A DNA stretch of 64,000 bases from Schistocerca nitens (GCF_023898315.1 NC_064616.1:709805389-709869388), one strand, 5' to 3'. Shown: positions 10,313 through 20,200, counted from the stretch's first letter. Notes: generated from the letters alone by a model not told the origin. Program-made: numbers and translations.

Positions 10313-10315
10313 TTA
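10310..10315 (-). promoter_or_regulatory. TAAATG start motif, core-like gene
   Basis: Context CCTTAATAAATG on the minus strand. Confidence 0.5.
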
Positions 10316-10399
10316 TTAAGGAGAAAATATTGTCATTTCTGTCGATGTTTATTAATCATCTTAAACATACGTGTTTAATATTCACGTTGATGTTGATGT

Positions 10400-11128
10400 T
10401 CATGTTTGATGTTTATGTTTACATAGCAAGAAATTTTTTATTCTATCTCTGTACTTTCCATCATTCGCTTTCCTTGTTAAATCTATTGTAATAAAACCAA
10501 AATCATCATTCCAACATTTACTACACATTTCCTTAAACTCATCAAATTTCAGATCTCCACCTACAAACTCGTGATAAATGTGATTCAAATTTGTGTCATC
10601 CTGTCGAAATATATTCAAGAAGTTGAGATTATCTCTCACTAATTGTTTTGGAATCTAGGAATATGTCTGAGCTAAATAAAAACAATCTATTCCTTTATGT
10701 CTACCTCTAGTAAAGTATTCTCTAACAATGTCCTGATTTTCAAGAATGAAATCGTCAAACAAAACAACTGAATTATCTTCACATTCATCTAGACTTATTG
10801 AATCTTCATTGTTATCAATTAAAGTAACAATTTTGTCATGAATTTTTTCTTCAATTTTATTACACTTTTTTATAAACTCTTGGTATTTTGGCTGATCCAA
10901 ACTTTTAGAATAAACATACAAATGATTTATTTTATCCCAATTTAACCACCCTGGAGCTAATATATAGTTATCGATCATTAGAGTTGTTTTTCCACATCCA
11001 CTTGGACCAATAATTGCACATCTTATTGAGTTAGGTAATAATTCCCCATGCTTATTTTTCGTTTTCTTTTCTTTTAGGCGTATTTTTGGTTCCCAGTCAG
11101 TGCTTTTTTCAGATAAATTTTTCATCAT
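10400..11128 (-). pseudogene. atp: FtsK/HerA-type genome packaging ATPase
   Basis: Pumps DNA into capsids. Walker A is GPSGCGKTT (residues about 42-50) and Walker B is SVVLFDDFI (about 122-130). A sensor-like GRHKGIDCFYLAQTYS block follows, the classic Polinton/adenovirus-IVa2-like ATPase series. The C-terminal part (LIRDNLN-type block then DFGFITIDLTRKANDGKYR) completes the family pattern. It is broken, about one break. The start codon lies four bases from the start of the divergent minor capsid gene, inside a 12-bp palindrome. Confidence 0.93.
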
Positions 11129-11136
11129 TTAAATGA
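11125..11136. promoter_or_regulatory. Palindromic divergent start, ATPase/minor capsid
   Basis: TCATTTAAATGA is a perfect 12-bp palindrome formed by two back-to-back TAAATG motifs (11126-11131 minus, 11130-11135 plus). The two opposite start codons are four bases apart, so any promoter of one gene must lie within the coding sequence of the other unless the motif itself directs initiation. Confidence 0.65.
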
Positions 11137-11798
11137 GTAGACTATTTCTATTGAATGGTAAGACCTCAGTATTGAGAAAACGATTAAATGTTCCATTAAG
11201 AGATGAGTTTAAACAAATTGTATTAGTTGGCTTTTATTCAACATTTCTCACACCAAATGTTACAGCTAAAAATAATAAACTGTATTGTGATGGAGAGACT
11301 ATTGTTGTTCCAGAAGGGCAGTATAGTTTGAAAAATTTGGAAAGATTTTTTCACACAAAGAAAACTAATATCACTATTAAAGCAGATGAAGTTTTAAATA
11401 AAGTTGTTATTGAAAGTGATGTTAAATTATATATGGATGTAAATGATGGTATTGGAAGTCTGTGAGGCTTTAGTAATCAGACTATTAATGCAAATGAAAA
11501 GACTGTTGCTACTGGTGTTCCTAAAATTATTCCATTTGAACTGATTAATGTAAGCTTTAATTTAGCAGATGGTATGTTTGTTAAAAATGGTGATCATTTT
11601 CACAGAGAAACGAATATTATTGCTTCATTTAAGCCGAATGTTGAGTCTGGTGCTCCCATTATTTATGAACCGAGTCATCCATTATTTGTACCAATACATG
11701 ATAAAGTTCAGGATATAATAATAACTGTAACTGATGAGAATGAAGAAATAATCGATTTTAATGGAGCTGATGTGACAGTTATTTTAGAAATGAAATAA
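11133..11798 (+). pseudogene. Minor capsid (penton-like single jelly roll) protein
   Basis: First gene of the rightward capsid block. The N-terminal half has the strand pattern expected of Polinton penton proteins: LVGFYSTFLTPNV, then NNKLYCDGETIVVPEGQYSL, then LERFFH. The C-terminal half has PKIIPFELINVSFN and HPLFVPIHDKVQDIIITVTD, a second beta-rich section. Total length near 220 residues fits the class. It is broken, about one break. It starts at TTAAATG and is divergent from the ATPase gene. Followed after about 22 bp by the major capsid gene. Confidence 0.82.
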
Positions 11799-11817
11799 GA
11801 GTATTTTTAATCCTATA

Positions 11818-11823
11818 TAAATG
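11818..11823 (+). promoter_or_regulatory. TAAATG start motif, major capsid
   Basis: Context CCTATATAAATG. Confidence 0.55.
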
Positions 11824-13040
11824 AACAGAATCGAGAGCTATAAATTTCAGTCGTTTCCAGTAAACGAGAAGAGTAAATTTAATCTGAATGTTCCCAACAA
11901 AGATGTGGAGATTAATATCAATATCGGTGATGCTTGGTTACATCCTAATCGAGCTCAGCTGTATATGAGTTTTGATGTTATTCATGAAGATGGAACAGAT
12001 TTTTCTGCATATGAGGGTAAAACAAACGCAAAATTAATTGACAATTTTGTTACAAAGCTTTTTGATTTGATAACAATAAAGAAGGGGAATAATATCCTTT
12101 CTAGAATTGAGAAACCTTTTATTTCCTCAACAGTTTTACTTCAGTTAACTTCATCTCTTTCTGATAAAATATCCTTGGAAGGTATTATAATGAACAATAG
12201 GAAAATAATTAGGAAGAAGAATGAAGTTCTGTATCCATTAGAACTGCTTGGTGGATTCTTCAAGGATTACAAGGAAATGATGTGGGAAGGTGATTTAACC
12301 ATATCTTTTACATGGAGTTCATCTGTAACTGATGCTCTTCTAGTACAAATGCAGATGGAAGTGTAGTAGCTGGAACACTTCCAAAAGAAGGTAAAATAGT
12401 TGTGAAAAGTATGGAAATTAGAGTTCCAATCGTAAAATATGAACCTGAATATGAACTTGAATTAGAACAAGAAAGACTTAAAAATCCGAAGGTTCCAATA
12501 TCTTTTTATGATTTACAGACTCAAGAGGTTGCTGGAGTAAGTGGTAGCAAACATTTTGAATTAGACATCACAAATTATTATAATTCAATGGAATTTGATA
12601 TGCCTTACTTCATATTTGTAGTATTTCAAACAGAGAGAAAGAATAATCAGCTTAAAGATTCGTCACTATTTGATCATGTTAAACTGCAGAACATTTATCT
12701 GAAGAATGGAAGAAATGAAGTTTTTCCTCAGGAAATGTGGAATTTGAATCCACCAGATAACTTTATGAAAGCTTATGATGCATTTAGAGATTTTAAACGT
12801 GTTACACAGTTGAAGGGTGATATTGATGTTAATCCATATAATTTTATTACCAACTGTCCTATTTATGTTATAAATATGACCCGTAGAAAGAATGTATTAG
12901 CAACTCAGAAAACAACAATGAAGTTATGTGCTGTCTTTAATGATAAGATACCTGATAAAACATTAGCTTATATAGTTATGTATGGGAAAAGAAATTTAAC
13001 ATATGACTCACGACACAGAATTCTTACCGAAAATTTTTAA
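11821..13040 (+). pseudogene. Major capsid protein, double jelly roll
   Basis: Builds the icosahedral shell. N-terminal jelly roll landmarks are VEININIGDAWLHPNRAQLY and the strand ...LFDLITIKKGNNIL; the middle has LGGFFKDYKEMMWEGDL. The second jelly roll has VPIVKYEPEYELE, NYYNSMEFDMPYFIFVVFQT, WNLNPPDNFMKAYDAFRDF and INMTRRKNVLATQKTTMKL, the last being typical near the end of Polinton capsids. Length near 400 residues is shorter than many family members. It is broken, about one break. It starts at TATATAAATG just after the minor capsid gene. Confidence 0.93.
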
Positions 13041-13045
13041 TTAAA

Positions 13046-13051
13046 TAAATG
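13046..13051 (+). promoter_or_regulatory. TAAATG start motif, small ORF
   Basis: Context TTAATTAAATAAATG after the capsid gene stop. Confidence 0.35.
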
Positions 13052-13153
13052 AATAAAAAATTAGAGAAAGTCGTTGATGTATTCACAGCATGTTCATATT
13101 TCATTGTGAAATATTTTAAGAAAGAAAAGTGTGATAAAAATGAAAAATTTTGA
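13049..13153 (+). CDS. Possible small Polinton ORF, 34 aa
   Basis: A 34-codon frame beginning MNKKLEKVVDVF and ending KCDKNEKF follows the capsid gene by 8 bp. Its only support is position, the same AATAAATG start context as its neighbours and a hydrophobic centre (ACSYFIVKYF) that could span part of a membrane. No homology recognised. Confidence 0.3.
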   Translation: MNKKLEKVVDVFTACSYFIVKYFKKEKCDKNEKF

Positions 13154-14037
13154 AATCTCAAGTTTAAGATAATGTTAATAATAGCTCTTTTAATGTAGAT
13201 TATGTTAGCACTTTGAATTTTTAAAATCGGTTGATATTTGTCTGAGAAATTAAAGATGCAATTTTTACCCCTTGCCCCTGCGAGTTATGCAACCCTTCTT
13301 ACTTCCGTGTATTGCAGGTAGCGGTTTTTCAGGGGCAATAGTGCTGTCCAAAAATGCAATCAGAATTTGTTTATCTCTAAAAATAAAAAAGTTATAACAA
13401 AATTAAATTTTACATGCCTGACATGCCAACTGAATTCGAGAGTTGTGTGTAATATCTTGACAGGTAGAAGTGTTTGTGGATCATGTTGAGTAGAATATCT
13501 TTACAGATAGAAATGCTCAGGCTCTAAGATCAAGTGTTTCTTGACTTACACAAGAGATGGCAGCACATACATACATATAGGGAAAATATAGGGGCACAAC
13601 TCATACTTTTAATTTGATTATTTCTTTAATAAGTAAAATTAAAACCTTTCTCTTACTCAGAAGGTGTTCATTTTAATTCATACTAGGAAACTGATGTGTT
13701 ATAAATACCATAAAAAGTCTATTACTTCTTAATTTTTGACTTAAATTAACCACATTTTAGAAACAACTTCGTCAGTCGAATACCAACTATATATACAATG
13801 TCCGAGCTTCTTACTGTCAGCCAAACTCTGTATAGTGCGCTGACCGAAGGGAGTGGCCATTACTGGAGGTATGACTCATCATCACCCCGGGCGGGTTTGA
13901 AACCTGTCCTAAAGAGGGGTGATGTGTTTCAGCCCGAATTAATGGAGTGCTCTGTTAACTCAGAGATGGTCTCCGTGCAGAGCTGACGTACAGAGGGACA
14001 GAGACCTGAAACAGGGTATTTGGTGAGGATGTTTTGC
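13154..14037. other. Polinton right-end filler, no gene recognised
   Basis: About 880 bp between the capsid block and the right TIR. It is less AT-rich than the coding part and has no convincing frame; a 62-codon frame at 13798 has no recognisable content. It may be inserted foreign DNA or decayed element sequence. Confidence 0.5.
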
Positions 14038-14305
14038 CAGAAAGAGAATTTTCTATAAGATTGTGGTATGATAATTTTAAATGCTTTTCATAATAAAAGG
14101 CACATACATATTTTCCACACTTACAAAGTACTTTATCTAACTTCTTGTTCTTATTTGCTTGATAATGATTTCTGTTATATTCTTTGTAACACTCTATGCA
14201 CATATGAGTGCGCTTATCTTTTGTATACTTATGTGAATGGAAACTGTTTAGATCTTTGATGTCGCCACAGCGCTTACATTTCTTAGTTTGATCATTCACC
14301 TCCAT
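13955..14305 (-). CDS. TIR-encoded zinc-finger protein, right copy (116 aa)
   Basis: Second copy of the zinc-finger gene, on the opposite strand at the other end. The first 87 or so residues match the left copy except for one proline/serine change and one valine/leucine change near the end. Past the inner edge of the TIR the reading frame continues into unrelated sequence, giving a longer and probably meaningless tail. It uses the same TATAAATG start. Both CxxC pairs and the C-x-C...C...H...H module are retained. Confidence 0.8.
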   Translation of the reverse strand: MEVNDQTKKCKRCGDIKDLNSFHSHKYTKDKRTHMCIECYKEYNRNHYQANKNKKLDKVLCKCGKYVCAFYYEKHLKLSYHNLIENSLSGKTSSPNTLFQVSVPLYVSSARRPSLS

Positions 14306-14706
14306 TTATATTAGAAAAAAATGTTTCAATAAATTTTTATTTTTATTTTATTTTGTGTGAGCATCTGTTTTACATGAATTAATGTCGTGTGTGCGGCATG
14401 CAAATAGCATGTGTGATGTGTGAGCGCATGTGAAAAATCGTTTTTTAACTAAAAATCAATCTCTTTTCCAGAAAAAAATTGGGGATTTATTATAAAGTAA
14501 GGATGATTTTTGAGGAAAATAGGTAGATTTTTGAGGAAAATAGGTTGATTTTTAGATGAGAGGGGTTCGCGCATGGAAAAAACATGGATTTTTAAAAAAG
14601 TGATGGAATTTGAGAATTTTTAATAAAAATTATGTGTAAGTATATGATTTTTAGGTATTTTGTTAAAATGGGCCAAGTGGTCCAGGCCTCTCAAATCTCA
14701 ACTACT
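14038..14706 (-). repeat. Polinton right terminal inverted repeat (669 bp)
   Basis: Inverted partner of the left terminal repeat, ending CTCAACTACT at the LINE junction. Confidence 0.95.
14303..14308 (-). promoter_or_regulatory. TAAATG start motif, right TIR gene
   Basis: Inverted copy of the left TIR context. Confidence 0.5.
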
Positions 14707-14712
14707 CATATA
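14707..14712. repeat. Target-site duplication CATATA, right
   Basis: Right-hand copy of the 6-bp duplication, followed by LINE sequence CTGTATTCGAACATTATG that continues the reading sense of the left LINE half. Confidence 0.95.
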
Positions 14713-15890
14713 CTGTATTCGAACATTATGAAATACCTCGAAGAAAACGATTTATTGACACATAGTGAGTACGGTTTCAGGAACTATAATAAGTGCTATC
14801 GACAGGGGATGTCAAATTGATTCCATATTTTTAGATTTACAGAAGGCTTTCGACAGCGTTCCTCACAAGCGTCTTCTTACCAAACTGCGTGCCTACGGAG
14901 TATCGCCTCAGTTGTGCGACTGGATTCGTGATTTCCTGTCAGAAAGGTCACAGTTCGTAGTAATAGACGGAAAGTCATCGAGTAAAACAGAAGTAATATC
15001 TGGCGTTCCCCAAGGAAGTGTTATAGGTCCTCTATTGTTCCTGATCTATATTAACGACATAGGAGACAATCTGAATAGCCGTCTTAAATTGTTTGTAGAT
15101 GATGCTGTCATTTACCGTCTTATAAAGTCATCAGATGATCATAACGACTCGTAAAATGATTTAGATAAGATATCTGTATGGTGCGATAAGTAGCAATTGC
15201 CATGAATAAGGGGAAGGGGAAGTTATTCACATGAGTACTAAAAGAAATGAGCTATATTTCGATTACGTGATAAGTCACACAAATCTGAAGGCTGTAAATT
15301 CAACTAAATACTTTGGAATTATAATTACAAATAACCTAAATTGGAATGATCACATAGATAATATTGTGGGCAGAGCAAACCAAAGACTGCGATTCATTGG
15401 CAGAACACTTAGAAGGTGCAACAGGTCTAGTAAAGAGGCTGCTTACATTACGCTTGTCCACCCTATTCTGGAGTATTGGTGTGCGGTGTGGGATCCACAG
15501 GTGGGACTGACGGATGACATCGAAAAAGTACAAAGAAGGGCAGCTCGTTTTGTATTATCGCAAAATAGGAGAGATAGTGTCACAGACATGATACGTAAAT
15601 TGGAGTGGCAATCATTAAAACAAAGGCGTTTTCCGTTGCGACGGGATCTTCTCAAGAAATTTCAATCACCAGTTTTCTCCTCCGATTGCGAAAACATTTT
15701 GTTGGCACCCACCTACATAGGAAGAAATGATTATCACGATAAAATAAGAGAAATCAGGGCTCGCACAGAAAAATTCAAGCGCTCGTTTTTCCCGTGTGTC
15801 GTTCGAGAGTGGAACGGTAGAGAGACAGCTTGAAGGTGGTTCATTGAACCATCTGCCAGGCACGTAATCACGTAGATATAAATGTTGGCC
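14713..15890 (+). mobile_element. CR1/L2-like LINE copy A, right half
   Basis: Resumes the RT of the left half after the Polinton: TEYGF-like block, FLDLQKAFDSVPHKRLLTKL, SGVPQGSVIGPLLFLIYIND, and LFVDDAVIY in place of the usual F-A-D-D. Then the C-terminal block EYWCAVWDPQVGLTDDIEKV, RRAARFVLSQNR and YIGRNDYHDKIREIRARTE to a stop at about 15831. There are frameshifts and stops near 14,810 and at 15,150-15,230, so it is inactive. The 3' end is near GTAGATATAAATG at about 15,880. Confidence 0.88.
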
Positions 15891-16009
15891 AAAAAAAATC
15901 GCAAAGTAATTAATGCAGAGTAATGATATTTCGGGAATACATTTGTCTAGGTAACATATTTAAGAGATTAACATTACAAGATCGCAGGTTAATGTAAGCC
16001 CGAGATAAG

Positions 16010-16740
16010 GCACTGAAAATGTGAAATGCTGGTACATTGCTAACCGGTGTAACTGCCAGAATGTTAAATACAAGAATACAAACGTGCATGCATTGCGTTG
16101 TATAGGTGCAGCATATCAGTATGTGGGATGGAGTTCCATACCTGTTGTACTTGGTCAGGGGCGGTTAATGCTGTTTTTGGATGGCGCTTTTTTCCGAGGC
16201 AACATCCTTAGAGCATGTTGGGTTACAACAGTGGTATTTGGGCGAGATTTCTCCTGTTGGAGAACACCCCTTGGAATGCTGTTCATGATTCAAATGGCTC
16301 TGAGCACTATGGGACTTAACATCTGAGGTCATCAGTCCCCTAGAACGTAGAACTACTTACACCTAACTAACCTCAGGACGTCACACACATCCATGCCGAG
16401 GCAGGATTCGAACCTGCGACCGTAGCAGTCGCGCTGTTCCGCACTGAAGTGCCTAGAACCGCTCGGCCACCGCGGCCGGCAATGATGTTCATGAATGGCA
16501 GTTAGCTCAACAGGTCGAATCCCTAGAGTGACGTACAGTTTTGTATTCAGGATGCGTGGGATAACAACGAGAGCGTGCATGCAGTCATACGAAATAGCAC
16601 GCAGACAGGTTGGCTGCAAGCCCTCAACTGGCCGCCTCCTAATCAACACACGACCATCACTGGCACCGAGGCAAAAGCAGCTTTCATCAGACAACACTAC
16701 AGACCTCCAGCCTGACCTCCTATGAACTCTCGCTTGACAT
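16010..16740 (-). mobile_element. Degenerate Tc1-like transposase remnant
   Basis: On the minus strand, 16697 to 16495 reads SDESCFCLGASDGRVLIRRR, the first-aspartate block of Tc1 transposases. Past a SINE insertion it continues with GVLQQEKSRPNTTVVTQHAL, a decayed version of the F-Q-Q-D-N-A-R-P-H block. Many stops and frameshifts; no TIRs found. Sequence to about 17,350 may be the rest of it but shows no clear domain. Confidence 0.65.
16289..16480 (-). mobile_element. tRNA-derived SINE type 1
   Basis: Full-length minus-strand copy inserted in the Tc1 remnant. Flanked by the 14-bp duplication AATGCTGTTCATGA / AATGATGTTCATGA with one mismatch (16275-16288, 16481-16494). Internal B box is GGTTCGAATCC on the minus strand. 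Confidence 0.95.
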
Positions 16741-17346
16741 CAATGAAGTCGCAAACGGCGATGGTTTGGGGTCAGTGGACTGTGAGCTACAGGGTGACTG
16801 GCTCGGAGCTGTCCTTGACGTAACCGATTTTTAACAGTCACTGCGTCACTGTTGTGCCAACTGCTGCTCAGATTGCTACTGCAGATGCAGCACGATGCGT
16901 CAGAGCCATAAGCCGAACACGGTGGTCTTCTTTCTCGGTAATGCCATGTGAGCGTCCCGAGCCCGGTTCTTCTTGCGACCTTACATTCTCGTGACCACCA
17001 CTGCCAGCAATCATGTACAGTGGCTACATTCCTGCCAATACCGCAGAAGGAACATCCAGCTTCTCGTAGCCTTATTACAAACGTCGTTGAACCTCAGTGA
17101 TGTGCTGATAATGCCATCATTGTCGTATCAAAGGCATTCTTGACTAACATCAACTCAATCTCGAAGGTAACTAACGCTCACTACTGTTACAACGTGTATT
17201 TGAAGCAAACCTGAATTGCATCCTCACAGTAGCGCTACTAATGTCACTCTTATGCGACTGGCATGAAATTTGAATAGACATCATCTTTCAGATGTAAAAA
17301 CACGACTACCAGCTTACGTTTATGTCGCACAACTCCTTCTTGCGAT
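16741..17346. other. No gene recognised
   Basis: Mixed-composition sequence with no sustained frame. It may be the decayed 5' portion of the neighbouring Tc1-like remnant. Confidence 0.4.
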
Positions 17347-17357
17347 TTTTTTCCGTC

Positions 17358-17553
17358 GCCGGCCGGAGTGGCCGTGCAGTTCTAGGCGCTACAGTCTGGA
17401 ACCGAGCGACCGCTCCGGTCGCAGGTTCGAATCCTGCCTCGGGCATGGATGTGTGTGATGTCCTTAGGTTAGTTAGGTTTAATTCGTTCTAAGTTCTAGG
17501 CGACTAATGACCTCAGAAGTTAAGTCCCATAGTGCTCAGAGCCATTTGAACCA
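17358..17553 (+). mobile_element. tRNA-derived SINE type 1
   Basis: Full-length plus-strand copy starting GCCGGCCGGAGTGGCCG, with B box GGTTCGAATCC. The direct repeat TTTTTTCCGTC flanks it at 17347-17357 and 17554-17564. Confidence 0.95.
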
Positions 17554-17564
17554 TTTTTTCCGTC

Positions 17565-18974
17565 AGTGTATAAACGCCGCATTTTTGTAATTACATGGTT
17601 GTTTTAAAGTTTCTATAGAAAAACAATAATCTCGCTGTGCTCTCACAATATCCTCGAAAAATTCGCGTTATTCGGTCGAGAGCCAGCAAGCAACTTAGCT
17701 CCTTCGCCGTAGCAGACGTCCCAAACCGCCGATGGGCCGATTTGACATGCACCAGGAACCTATTGTTCGCGTGCAGTTGTCGAGGGCTGCTCGAGGGTCC
17801 AACTGAAAGTAAAGGAATACATAGTCCTGTAAGCATTAACTACAATCCCTTCTAGCAAAGTCTTCGTGGACGCTGTAAGTAAAGTCCTTTCTTGGAAAAT
17901 TATTTGCAATCACAAATTTTCCTTTGCCTTTCTTTTATGAAAATATTAATAAAGACGGTATACTGAGCTGTATTTCTGTTTATTTGCAGTGTAAGCGTCG
18001 TATAAACTGCAACTTAAAAATAAGTTATCGCATAAGGACTCGACCCGGCGACCCTCGGATTACCGTTCTGTAATATTTTCGCCATGCCATTTTTTCTAAA
18101 CGCTTTGTCGTCTGGATCTCCAACTTCCATCACCTTCGTTCCTGGTCAAGCCCTGCATGCCCCCCAAATTTAGGCGAAATCGGTAATGACGAGTTAGCAC
18201 GGTCCCCTTGTGTGACGATTTCGAGGCAGTGGCCATTATGCCCGGCCGTTTCCTACATAATAGATATTTAATGCTAAACAAGTTAAGAGGACAATAATAA
18301 CACTGACGTCACATCAATAGATTTTAATTTATATCAATAAGTTATACTATTAATTATTTGAAGATAGAATTGTTGGTTGGTAAAATGTTAATGAAATAAA
18401 GATGTCTGAACATCGCTGTGGTGGAAGTACGTTATCGCTTTCAAATCCAAATGATAGTTCATACAGGGCGGGTCCAGACTCTAAGGACCAGTTTTCGGAG
18501 GTTGATCACAGCCAGTAAATTGTTTTCTTACGAGGAACCCTTGATCATCAGTGGCTCATTATGGAGTACTTCGTCCGGTTTGTAAGCAGAACTATTTTTG
18601 TAACTGTGTTGCACAGCGAATATCTGTGCATCAGTGCAGTTATGTACAGCACTATATCGGTTGTGTGTCGCATCTGTAAAGTAATTATTTTCATTGAACT
18701 CATAAATAGCTAAACTGCCCATTGCCTCTTCTTTGTCAAGGCTGGAAGTCTGAACAAGATAGGACACAATTATGAACACAAGAAGGAATAACGAAAACTT
18801 ATTAACTCAGTAAGCATACGCTACAGTGTATACCAACACAGAGTTGTTTCTTTACAAGATATGATCAAAATTTCGGCCGCAATGATCTTGATAAAGTCTA
18901 CGACATGCCGAGGGTTGGTTTAAATGTACAGTTCTTTTTTGTTCAAAACACCAGACACTGCATTAAAGTATACA
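17565..18974. other. No gene recognised
   Basis: About 1.4 kb without a convincing coding frame. Short frames at 17591-17855 on both strands overlap each other and carry no known domain. An 83-codon minus-strand frame at 18528-18779 begins MFIIVSYLVQ, faintly signal-peptide-like, but has no other support. Confidence 0.4.
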
Positions 18975-18986
18975 TAATCATGTGTG

Positions 18987-19300
18987 GGCAACGGCCTTGC
19001 CACAGTTGATACATCGGTTCCCGTCAGATCACCGAAGTTAAGCGCTGTCGGGCGTGGCCGGCACTTAGATGGGTGACCATCCAGGCCGCCATGCGCTGTT
19101 GCCATTTTTCGGGGTGCACTCAGCCTCGTGATGCCAATTGAGGAGCTACTCGACCGAATAGGAGCGGTCAATGAAAACCATCATAACGACTGGGAGAACG
19201 GTGTGCTGACCACAAGCCCCTCCTATCCGCATTCTCAGCTGAGGATGACACGGCGGTCGGATGGTCCCGATGGGCCACTTGTGCCCTGAAGACGGAGTGC
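18987..19300 (+). mobile_element. 5S rRNA-derived SINE (SINE3 type)
   Basis: The first 117 bp or so (to about 19103) are 5S-rRNA-like: ATCACCGAAGTTAAGCGCTG, GTCGGGCGTGG and AGATGGGTGACCATCCAGG fall in the order of the internal control region (box A, IE, box C) used by RNA polymerase III. A 200-bp body follows, ending GAAGACGGAGTGC. The 12-bp duplication TAATCATGTGTG flanks it exactly (18975-18986, 19301-19312), so this is a retroposed copy and not a 5S gene. Confidence 0.92.
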
Positions 19301-19312
19301 TAATCATGTGTG

Positions 19313-19639
19313 AAGACCAGCAGGTATGTTTGCGGGAGCCGTTCGGAGCTACTAAGCATGTACACTTGACAGCACAAGAAATGACCGGTGCTGAAATTTG
19401 AGCTTCCTGCCAAGTTATGCTGGAGCCAATCACATAACAGTATGTGGAGCACAGGTCACAAACTTACAGAACACTTCTAACTGTAACTATGATTGATAGA
19501 GCAACACCATGTTGACACTCAGCATAAGAACGCACTTTCTAAAAACACACAAAGAAACCTGAGCTGTTTAATTCCTAATGTTGCAGACTTGTCTAAAGCG
19601 GTAAGGAGTCAACGACAGATCAGTGTTAAGATATGCCTC
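19313..19639. other. No gene recognised
   Basis: No coding frame, repeat or motif could be identified here. Confidence 0.4.
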
Positions 19640-19990
19640 GATACTGGTGAAATACCGTTCAGAGTAATCTAAGGTAGAATGACAAAATGCAGATGCGAGA
19701 CTTAGATTTATTGAAAGAATGCTAAGGAAGTGTAATTCACGCAAGGAGCTGGTGCTTTACATAACTCTCGTTTGATGTGTTCTTCGGTGTTGCTCTTTAA
19801 TCTGGGGTGGGAATATTACAAAGTTAGATTAACGAAATAGATAAAGAAAATTAAAAGAAGGTTCGTGGAATTCGTCACAGGTTTGTTTAGTCACTGAGAA
19901 ATTGTCAGCTAAAGGATAGACATATATTGTACATTCCACAGAGACTTGCTTTTAAAATTTGAAGAGCGTATGTACGAGTACATACTTCAA
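19640..19990 (+). mobile_element. Degraded LINE fragment (same family as A-C)
   Basis: Broken frames read like the C-terminal part of the LINE reverse transcriptase: TTATTGAAAGAATGCTAAGG corresponds to the R-F-I-x-R-x-L-R block of copy A, followed by traces of the L-V-x-P-x-L-E-Y and R-x-F-V blocks. Many stops. Boundaries are approximate. Confidence 0.5.
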
Positions 19991-20014
19991 AAACAGTCAA
20001 GTTGTAGAGATGCC

Positions 20015-20200
20015 AACTCTTTGGCACACAGTTCAAGTTTCCGCCGCTGGTCAGTGTTGCAGTCGGGCACTGCTGTTGCACAATGTCATCAATGTCATCA
20101 TGATGGCGGATGGCGGAAAATCAAAAAATCGTAGGTGGTGGATAGTGGGAAATTTAAAAATTAAAGATAGCGGGTGGTAGGAAATGTCAGAAATTAAATA
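20015..20200. repeat. Diverged dispersed repeat, copy 1
   Basis: Contains CAGTTCAAGTTTCCGCCGCT followed by AT-hook-like GATGGCGG / GGTGG motifs alternating with AAAATTTAAAAATTAAAGA. A similar order is seen near 31745-31910. Family unknown. Confidence 0.4.

Larger units (their letters stand above)
382..14706 (+). mobile_element. Polinton/Maverick element, full length, fossil
   Basis: A virus-like DNA transposon bounded by two 669-bp terminal inverted repeats that begin AGTAGTTGAG and end CTCAACTACT, flanked by the 6-bp duplication CATATA. AG...CT termini, a 6-bp target duplication and a 14-kb length are the known hallmarks of Polintons. Gene layout: PolB rightward, then a leftward block (KilA-N, integrase, tail-fibre-like, protease, pX-like, PLA2-like, core-like, ATPase), then a rightward capsid block (minor and major capsid). 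A zinc-finger gene sits in each TIR. It is broken, with roughly ten breaks over several genes; integrase and a few small genes look whole. The TIRs differ at about 5 of 669 sites by hand comparison, so the insertion is young unless the TIRs were homogenised. It sits inside a LINE whose two halves flank it. Confidence 0.97.

Noticed and set aside
13798-13986. 62-codon frame in the Polinton right end
   Set aside because: No homology recognised, and composition and context are unlike the element's genes.
17430-17441. tRNA B boxes (GGTTCGAATCC) at many places as possible tRNA genes
   Set aside because: Every instance lies in a repeated SINE of about 200 bp with the same tail and usually target duplications; acceptor stems do not close.
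18987-19103. 5S rRNA gene
   Set aside because: The 5S-like part runs into a non-rRNA body and has 12-bp target duplications, so it is a SINE.
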